A stretch of 11,200 nucleotides of DNA from Elusimicrobiota bacterium (lineage in GTDB: Bacteria; Elusimicrobiota; Elusimicrobia; FEN-1173). The translations under genes and the position numbers were made by a program. Location: positions 1-11,200 of the forward strand of contig PMLF01000060.1 of assembly GCA_003158755.1 (NCBI GenBank), written 5' to 3'. Each line of letters begins with the position of its first letter. The first letter of the stretch is position 1. Shown here one piece after another: positions 6,833-11,200 of this stretch. Below the pieces are notes generated by a model. It was not told the DNA's origin. It did not search any database and saw only the letters and a program-made list of their open reading frames with translations.

Positions 6833-8251
6833 TCACCCCGCCATTTTCCTTAAAACTTCCAGCAGGTAGGCCATGGTGCGTTTGGGGTTGTCGGGGCGCT
6901 TGGCGCCCAGGATGTTCTCCGCTTCCTGGAGGGCTTTCGGGTCCAGGCGCCTCGCCAGGCCGATCAACTCCTCAATCCCTTCCACGTCCGAATCATCGAA
7001 CACCAGCGCCGCCAGGCTTTGGGCTTGGGCTACGGCGTCGGCTCCCCATCGGGCGGATAGGGTTTTGAGTTTCGCTTCCCGGGCGGCGGGGTCGTAGAGG
7101 GGGTTCGGCGTGTAGATGTTCGGATGGCGGGATTCGTCGCCGGTGACCGGGGAATATTCCACCTCCAGCAGGTCGGCCCGGCGGAGTTCCAGGACCCCTT
7201 CCTGCAAAAACCAGGGGGAGACTCCGTACCGTCGGGCCAGAGTGCTCTCCGCCACGGACCATCGCGGCGGGAAAGTGGAGGCGGCGGAATAGCGCAGGCT
7301 CCAGAGCAGGAAAGCTTTTCCCGCCAGCGACAGTTTCCGGTCCCAGCCGAAGTTGAAATATGCCGTCGGTAAATTGACCGATTCCGCGCCGGTCGACGTC
7401 GATAGGGTGACCACCGGATCTTTATCGTAGGCTTTTTGGAATGTCAGGAGCCCGTATTTGTCCCGCAGGCGGACCAGGGTGTTATCCACCTGCCGCCGGT
7501 CGTCCCCTTTCGTGGGACCCTTCAGGCCCATGGCTTTCGCGAGGGCGTCCCTGTCGACGGAAAATGGTTCCCCGGGGGAAGCGCCGACCACCAGGAGGTG
7601 GAGATAGGCGTTCAACGTCCTGGGGGCATCGGAGCGCACGACCGCGCCCAGACCGTCGGGAGAATCCACGAAAGAGAGGGGGACCGACGTGACCGACGTC
7701 GACGGAGCCGGGAGGGGGACGCGGCGGAGGGAGGAGAAGGAATCCAGGAGCGCGCGGGCCGCTTCCGTCGACCGGATCAGGACGTCGGCTTCGGCGTTGC
7801 GGCTAAAGGCCGAGGCGCTCCAGTTGCTGGAGCCCACGAGGGACGTCCGCTCGTCTATGATCAGCGCTTTGGCGTGGAGGGGGGCCGTGCCCGACGAAAG
7901 AAAAACCGCCGCCCCGCTTTGCGCGAGGAACCGGGCGGCCGCTTGATTCTTACCATCCCCCGCGCCGGGGTCCAGGGCGTCGGCGGAGTTGTCCAGGACG
8001 ACTTGGACGTCGACGCCCCGCGATTTCGCCCGCGCGAGAGCCCTCGCCAGACGGGCGGGACCCGAATCGCTCGGGACGGGCCGATAGCTGAAGAGGTAGA
8101 GGAAGAGGCGCACCGAACGCGACGCCCCGTCGATCTCCCGTTCCGCGATCGCCGGATAATCTCCCGGCGGAACGACGACCGTCTCCGCCCGGAGCGCCGC
8201 CGCCAACCCCGCCGCGAGAATCCCCGCACCGACGCCGTGTCGCCATTTCAT
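6833..8251 (-). CDS. Exported phospholipase-D-like protein with C-terminal winged-helix-like region
   Basis: Encodes 472 residues. The N-terminus MKWRHGVGAGILAAGLAAALRA is a Sec-type signal peptide with likely cleavage near A22. Residues about 30-180 form a single PLD phosphodiesterase domain with one complete HKD motif: H126-x-K128-x4-D133-x6-G140-S141-x-N143. One-HKD members such as the Nuc endonuclease act as dimers on DNA or phospholipids. The part after residue 225 is not PLD-like. Two stretches (about 230-284 and 306-367) look like winged-helix domains, the second reading SVAESTLARRYGVS and ending in LRRADLLEVEYSPV. A helical tail follows. The start at 8251 is chosen for GGAGG at 8257-8261, 5 bases away, and for the signal peptide; the frame runs on to 8536 but that extension is unlike protein. 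A promoter lies at 8302-8330. Substrate is unknown. Confidence 0.85.
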   Translation of the reverse strand: MKWRHGVGAGILAAGLAAALRAETVVVPPGDYPAIAEREIDGASRSVRLFLYLFSYRPVPSDSGPARLARALARAKSRGVDVQVVLDNSADALDPGAGDGKNQAAARFLAQSGAAVFLSSGTAPLHAKALIIDERTSLVGSSNWSASAFSRNAEADVLIRSTEAARALLDSFSSLRRVPLPAPSTSVTSVPLSFVDSPDGLGAVVRSDAPRTLNAYLHLLVVGASPGEPFSVDRDALAKAMGLKGPTKGDDRRQVDNTLVRLRDKYGLLTFQKAYDKDPVVTLSTSTGAESVNLPTAYFNFGWDRKLSLAGKAFLLWSLRYSAASTFPPRWSVAESTLARRYGVSPWFLQEGVLELRRADLLEVEYSPVTGDESRHPNIYTPNPLYDPAAREAKLKTLSARWGADAVAQAQSLAALVFDDSDVEGIEELIGLARRLDPKALQEAENILGAKRPDNPKRTMAYLLEVLRKMAG

Positions 8252-8301
8252 TCGAACCTCCGTGAGTGGTTTATCCCTGACCGCCCCGCCGATCGTTGGA
8301 A

Positions 8302-8330
8302 ATATTAGCAGGGGCGATTGGATTGGACAA
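8302..8330 (-). promoter_or_regulatory. Sigma-70-type promoter of the PLD-like gene
   Basis: Read on the minus strand: -35 TTGTCC (8330-8325), a 17-base spacer, then -10 TAATAT (8307-8302) preceded by TGC, an extended -10 motif. Each hexamer matches 4 of 6 consensus bases and the spacing is optimal. The start point would be near 8295, giving a leader of about 45 bases to the ATG at 8251. Confidence 0.5.
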
Positions 8331-8393
8331 CGGGGGTAAGGCCGAGGCGGTTTAGAAAATATAATCCGAGGCTTGATACCTCCCCTGACCCCT

Positions 8394-8516
8394 GCCGTGC
8401 GTGGCTGCGGCCTCTGGCGCTCCTGCAGGCCTCCTTGCGAAGGAGGCAGCTCCCACGCGGCATTTCTTGCTAGCGCAATCAGGGAAACCCCGGTCCCCGA
8501 AGACCTCGCATTGCGC
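8394..8516. other. Structured block: multi-stem inverted repeats, possible ncRNA or repeat
   Basis: GCC-GT-GCGTGG at 8394-8404 pairs with CCACGC-GGC at 8453-8461, leaving a 2-base bulge. Inside lies a perfect 8-bp hairpin GCCTCCTT/AAGGAGGC (8429-8447, loop GCG) and an alternative GGCCT/AGGCC pairing. Directly after it GCGCAAT (8473-8479) pairs with ATTGCGC (8510-8516). A consensus TATAAT at 8360-8365 on the + strand would start an RNA about 20 bases before the block, although no good -35 is present. It does not match any riboswitch class I could recognise. Confidence 0.4.
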
Positions 8517-8566
8517 CGGTGACTGCAAGGACGCACGGTAGAAGGGCGGGAGCGTGGGATGTTTTC

Positions 8567-8657
8567 GCTTCGATTCGCCCCCTGGCTCCCCCCTCCAAGG
8601 ACATCCCAGTGGGGGAAGCCTTCTTGGCCTCCCCCCTACCCCGTAAACGGGGGAGGG
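8567..8657. repeat. Palindromic repeat (copy 2) with internal extra segment
   Basis: Shares with the serA-leader copy the opening GCTTCGATTCGCCC (8567-8580) and the closing hairpin CCCTACCCCGT / ACGGGGGAGGG (8634-8644 and 8647-8657, one mismatch). Between them are about 44 more bases than in copy 1, including CCCCC...GGGGG complementarity. It therefore looks like a second member of the same family at a different stage of growth or decay. Confidence 0.75.
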
Positions 8658-8883
8658 AGTAGATCCCCTGAACGGATAAAGAAATTAACTTCGTCCCCTA
8701 CGTCCTACATCCCGTTGCGTTTTCGCTTCCGCCGGCGTCGGAATTTTATAAGGTAAACGAAGGGGACCTCCTCAGCAGGGGACGCGACAACTCCCGCCTC
8801 AGGGAGGCGGTTAGAAACCCTCCGGCCCGGGAGGAGCGCGGTAATTTCGAGTGGCGAACGATGTTTTAGGATGAGGGGGAAAC

Positions 8884-9534
8884 ATGAAAAACATATTTCT
8901 ACATTGCGTAAAGGCGGCGCTGGTGTTGCTCCTCTCTTCCACGGCCCTTTGGGCGGAGGACCTCGCCGTCCTGCAACTTCCGCCGCCGCAAATGGAGGGG
9001 GGCGTTCCGCTCATGCAGGCGCTCAAGAATAGAAAATCGGCGAGGGAGTTCAACCCCTCGGCCAAGATCTCCCCGCAGACGCTCTCCAACCTCCTCTGGG
9101 CGGGGGACGGCATCAACCGCCCGGAAAACGGCCATCGCACGGCGCCCTCGGCCATGAATTGGCAGGAAATCGACATTTACGTCGCCACCGTCGACGGGCT
9201 TTACCGCTACGATCCCGCCAAGAACGCGCTGGTGACGATCAAAGCGGGGGACGCGCGCGCCCTGACGGGCACCCAGCCCTATGTGGCCCGGGCATCCGCC
9301 GACCTGGTTTACGTGGCGGATTCCTCGCGCACGGGGAAAGCGGCCGGCGATCAAAACGTTTTGTCCGCGGCCGACGCGGGTTTCATCGGCGAAAACGTTT
9401 ACCTGTATTGCGCCTCGGCGGGACTGTCGACGGTGGTGCGGGCCTCCATCGACAAACCGCGCCTGTCCGAGGCGTTGAAACTGCGTCCCGATCAAACCAT
9501 CATCCTCGCCCAATCCGTCGGATATCCCGAATAA
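8884..9534 (+). CDS. Exported SagB-type nitroreductase-family protein
   Basis: Encodes 216 residues: a signal peptide (1-24, ending STALWA before ED), then a compact nitroreductase/SagB-like FMN domain. Family landmarks are RKSAREF (50-56), whose arginine and serine normally contact the FMN phosphate, QTLSNLLWAGDGINRP (65-80), TAPSAMNWQEIDIYV (87-101), DGLYRYDP (104-111) and the C-terminal ILAQSVGYP. Family members are dimeric flavin oxidoreductases; the SagB branch includes thiazoline/oxazoline dehydrogenases. No YcaO cyclase or precursor peptide lies nearby, so a peptide-modifying role is not supported, and the natural substrate is unknown. ATG 8884 is preceded by GAGGGGG (8873-8879). The signal peptide is notable because the cofactor would have to be loaded before Tat export or acquired outside the cytoplasm; no twin-arginine is present. 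The next gene starts 122 bases later on the same strand. Confidence 0.85.
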   Translation: MKNIFLHCVKAALVLLLSSTALWAEDLAVLQLPPPQMEGGVPLMQALKNRKSAREFNPSAKISPQTLSNLLWAGDGINRPENGHRTAPSAMNWQEIDIYVATVDGLYRYDPAKNALVTIKAGDARALTGTQPYVARASADLVYVADSSRTGKAAGDQNVLSAADAGFIGENVYLYCASAGLSTVVRASIDKPRLSEALKLRPDQTIILAQSVGYPE

Positions 9535-9572
9535 GGCACCGGAGAGGAACTTCCGCGTTTGCTCAAAGCGAG

Positions 9573-9586
9573 CGGTTTTAAAACCG
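9573..9586. promoter_or_regulatory. 14-bp perfect palindrome between the nitroreductase and charged-protein genes
   Basis: CGGTTTTAAAACCG is a perfect dyad without a loop, 39 bases after the nitroreductase stop and 71 bases before the next start. Such a form suits a dimeric DNA-binding protein better than an RNA hairpin. No regulator gene is adjacent, so function is a guess. Confidence 0.3.
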
Positions 9587-9656
9587 TCCGCCGTTTCTTT
9601 CAAAGCTTCAACTTCATCGGGCGCCTTGGCCTGATTTAAAACGTTGGGGAGGTCAT

Positions 9657-10337
9657 ATGAAAATTCCAAAAGTTCAATGGGGCGTCCTTGTGTTCGCGAC
9701 GGCGCTGGGCATGGGGTTGATTAGAGCCGACGATAGCGCGCCGGTCGTCGACCAGCCCGCGGCGCCGAAAGCGGCCGAGACTCGGAAAGGAAACGCGGAT
9801 CAAAAGGTTTCGTCGGAACTGAAGCCGCAGGCGGCGGAAGCGGACTCCGATTCCGGGGCCGCGTCCCAGGAGAAGGCGGTTCTGGATAAATCCAAACAGG
9901 ATGATAAACGGACAGACAAGGAGGTGAAAGGAACCGCTCAGGACATGAAATTGAGCGGCAAAGATTCCGAGGTGGACAACAAGCAGGACAAGCTTCAACA
10001 CGAGGCCGGGGACGCGGATTCCCAAGGCGGACACGGCGCCGTTTCCGCTCGAGCGCCGATCGTGTCGACGAGCGCGATCCCTTCGCCGGCGGCCGGGATT
10101 AAGAAAGAAAAGGAGGCTCCGAAAGAGCCTCCGAAATCCGACCCGGCGGCCGTGAGCGCCCCTGAAGTAAAGCCTCCGGCGAATGAGAAAAACTCCGGCG
10201 ACGCGGACATGTACAAGGCGATGGATGCCTTCGAGAAAGAAAGTCAGGAAGACGCCCGGCAAATGCGCGGAGAGAAAGGTGGAACGCAACCGAAGAAGGT
10301 CCGGCCGGAAGGCGTTAAGGAAAATACGAACCCCTGA
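9657..10337 (+). CDS. Exported charged low-complexity protein of unknown function
   Basis: Encodes 226 residues that I do not recognise. MKIPKVQWGVLVFATALGMGLIRA is a signal peptide, with likely cleavage after A24. The mature part is almost entirely hydrophilic and rich in K, E, D, A, S and P. It has no cysteine, no tryptophan, and no hydrophobic stretch long enough to form a core or membrane span, so it should be largely disordered. A proline-rich stretch (about 142-174, with KEPPK and VKPPAN) lies before the only segment with helical, somewhat conserved-looking character, DMYKAMDAFEKESQEDARQM (184-203). The ATG at 9657 has GGGGAGG at 9646-9652. Codon use with strong G/C third positions in places and a clean ribosome binding site argue that it is a real gene. 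It could be a periplasmic linker, spacer or binding partner; nothing shows which. Confidence 0.7.
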   Translation: MKIPKVQWGVLVFATALGMGLIRADDSAPVVDQPAAPKAAETRKGNADQKVSSELKPQAAEADSDSGAASQEKAVLDKSKQDDKRTDKEVKGTAQDMKLSGKDSEVDNKQDKLQHEAGDADSQGGHGAVSARAPIVSTSAIPSPAAGIKKEKEAPKEPPKSDPAAVSAPEVKPPANEKNSGDADMYKAMDAFEKESQEDARQMRGEKGGTQPKKVRPEGVKENTNP

Positions 10338-10442
10338 TTCAGGCGCGGGGCCTTCGGCGGGAATTTGGGATCACGGACGGTCTGAGATGACTTATTAAAT
10401 CACCCGGTTGATCTTTGTCCGACTATTGTCCCAATCACAGAA
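10338..10442. other. Short gap, no recognised signal
   Basis: Between the charged-protein gene and the membrane-protein gene. I see no hairpin followed by a T-run and no well-spaced promoter hexamers. Base composition falls from GC-rich to more AT-rich from about 10385 onward. Confidence 0.4.
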
Positions 10443-11093
10443 ATGTTCGCCTCATCAATTAGGCGAGGAAGAGGCTTAAAAGGGGGATGTGTGTTTCTCG
10501 TTATTGGGGGTGCATTTTTGGTTTTTATGATGGTTTTTGTTGCCAAGCGGGGCAATCAGTGGAATACAACCCATGCGATTGCATCGGAGATAGGCATTGT
10601 TTTGCCGGTCGTGAGGGTGAATTGTTTTACTTACCTGACGAACCTGCGGGGGTTCTACAAAGGGATGCCCTTTGAACTCCGTCTTCGGAATAGGGCGCCG
10701 GAAACGAATCAATTCCCCGACCCACGCAAGCGTTACAGCCTTCGGTTGATCGTTCGACCTCCGGCACGAGGGACCGTTCATTTGTCTATTTCCCAAGGAC
10801 CATGGAACCTTCCCCTCACGAGTTTTTTAATGCAGCCGGTCCATCATCCCCTTCTCCGAGGATGCTGGGCGCGGGGCAAGCCTCCCCATGCTGTTCAGGC
10901 TCTTCTTACGGATTGGGAAAAACGCGGGGTGGATCCCACCTTCAAGGATTTTTCCCCGCTTTCATTCCGAGGATTAATCCGGGATGGGGAAAGTTGGAGG
11001 CTCGATTTCGTATGTCCTCTTCCCGAAATGGATGTTTTGCGGCGAGTCATGGGAGTTGTTGATGAGTTGATCGCTTCTCCCGAACTTTTTTAA
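10443..11093 (+). CDS. Single-pass membrane protein of unknown function
   Basis: Encodes 216 residues from the ATG at 10443; no family recognised. One strongly hydrophobic segment (about 16-34, FLVIGGAFLVFMMVFVA) follows a basic stretch (RRGRGLK), the pattern of an N-in signal anchor with the remaining roughly 180 residues outside. The rest alternates strands and loops, with RYSLRLIVRPPARGTVHLSI and SWRLDFVCPLPEMD resembling a beta-rich domain, and ends in a helix (MDVLRRVMGVVDELIAS). A start at GTG 10491 has a better Shine-Dalgarno sequence (AGGGGG, 10481-10486) but would remove the basic residues before the membrane segment. The ATG has only a weak site. The gene is visibly less GC-rich than its neighbours, uses more T-ending codons (GTT, TTT), and is followed by a C/G-rich repeat, hinting at separate ancestry. 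Confidence 0.65.
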   Translation: MFASSIRRGRGLKGGCVFLVIGGAFLVFMMVFVAKRGNQWNTTHAIASEIGIVLPVVRVNCFTYLTNLRGFYKGMPFELRLRNRAPETNQFPDPRKRYSLRLIVRPPARGTVHLSISQGPWNLPLTSFLMQPVHHPLLRGCWARGKPPHAVQALLTDWEKRGVDPTFKDFSPLSFRGLIRDGESWRLDFVCPLPEMDVLRRVMGVVDELIASPELF

Positions 11094-11122
11094 ATTTGTT
11101 CCCGCGGTTGGCGCCAAAAATC

Positions 11123-11158
11123 AAATCCCCCTCGATCCCCCTTTTTCAAAGGGGGAGG
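11123..11158. repeat. Third copy of the C/G-rich palindrome
   Basis: AAATCCCCCTCGATCCCCC continues into TTTTTCAAAGGGGGAGG, the same unit and orientation as 6778-6812 with small changes in the spacer. It begins 30 bases after the membrane-protein stop and could end its transcript. Here the unit stands alone, not as an inverted pair. Confidence 0.75.
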
Positions 11159-11168
11159 CCTAAAGGCA

Positions 11169-11200
11169 ATGCCTTACGTGATCTTTTGGGATGAAGGGGG
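11169..11200 (+). CDS. Possible start of a further gene (cut by window edge)
   Basis: An ATG at 11169 opens a frame reading MPYVIFWDEG up to the edge. The ribosome binding site is weak (AAAGG at 11162-11166, 2 bases away). Only ten codons are visible, so this may be chance. Confidence 0.2.
   Translation, partial: MPYVIFWDEG

Larger units (their letters stand above)
8252..8883. other. 632-base divergent intergenic region
   Basis: Separates the divergent PLD-like and nitroreductase genes. From left to right it holds the PLD ribosome binding site (8257-8261), its promoter (8302-8330), a perfect TATAAT on the + strand (8360-8365), a folded block (8394-8516), repeat copy 2 (8567-8657), a TATAAG on the + strand at 8747-8752 without a convincing -35, a small hairpin (CCGCCT/AGGCGG, 8794-8810), and GAGGGGG at 8873-8879 before the nitroreductase ATG. 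The only small + strand frame of note (8559-8756) runs through the repeat, is rich in P, R and S, and is not credible as a gene. Confidence 0.6.

Noticed and set aside
8252..8536. N-terminal extension of the PLD-like protein up to 8536
   Set aside because: The extension would read through the promoter and the structured block, lacks protein-like character, and would bury a clear signal peptide that has GGAGG just before it.
8480..8550. Riboswitch-like string (GGGAAACCCCGG with later GGTAG)
   Set aside because: The order and spacing of conserved boxes do not fit cobalamin, cyclic-di-GMP, TPP or molybdenum cofactor classes as I know them.
8559..8756. Small + strand open frame of 65 codons
   Set aside because: It runs through the palindromic repeat and is composed of P, S and R-rich translation with no ribosome binding site.
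8899..9669. Minus-strand frame opposite the nitroreductase whose first 45 residues look protein-like
   Set aside because: Most of it is antisense to a convincing gene; the protein-like part covers only the 122-base gap and has no ribosome binding site or known family.

Overview
The window is bacterial chromosomal DNA, GC-rich and densely coded, starting inside one gene and ending just after a repeat. The core genes (clpX, lon, serA) and the many exported proteins with Sec-type signal peptides point to a free-living, probably diderm environmental bacterium. The short G/C-rich palindromes scattered between genes resemble those seen in uncultured groundwater or sediment lineages such as Elusimicrobiota. 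That placement is a guess; no rRNA or tRNA gene is visible to settle it.

Left part (1-5008), all on the + strand: the C-terminal part of ClpX, a PAP2-family membrane phosphatase 5 bases behind it, a 323-base fold-back repeat element, the Lon protease, and a class V (serine-glyoxylate/alanine-glyoxylate type) aminotransferase. ClpX and Lon are the ATP-driven arms of cytoplasmic protein quality control and are often neighbours. The repeat element fills the whole gap from the PAP2 stop codon to the lon Shine-Dalgarno sequence, so the lon leader is repeat-derived.

Middle (3872-6832): the aminotransferase is followed by serA (3-phosphoglycerate dehydrogenase, long form with ASB and ACT domains). 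Together they could supply the first two steps of serine synthesis, with the class V enzyme standing in for SerC. The serA leader contains a perfect 11-bp hairpin. serA converges on a minus-strand gene, and the two 3' ends are separated by a pair of inverted C/G-rich palindromes that can act as a bidirectional terminator.

Right part (6833-11200), accessory: a minus-strand exported phospholipase-D-like protein with an unexpected C-terminal region of winged-helix appearance; a 632-base divergent intergenic region with a good promoter, several hairpins and a second copy of the serA-leader repeat; an exported small SagB-type nitroreductase; an exported, highly charged low-complexity protein; an unrecognised single-pass membrane protein in less GC-rich DNA; and a third copy of the C/G-rich palindrome, after which another gene may begin.

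No CRISPR array, transposase, phage gene or obvious defence system is visible. The most unusual signals are the composite palindromic element before lon, the PLD/winged-helix fusion, and the structured divergent intergenic region.
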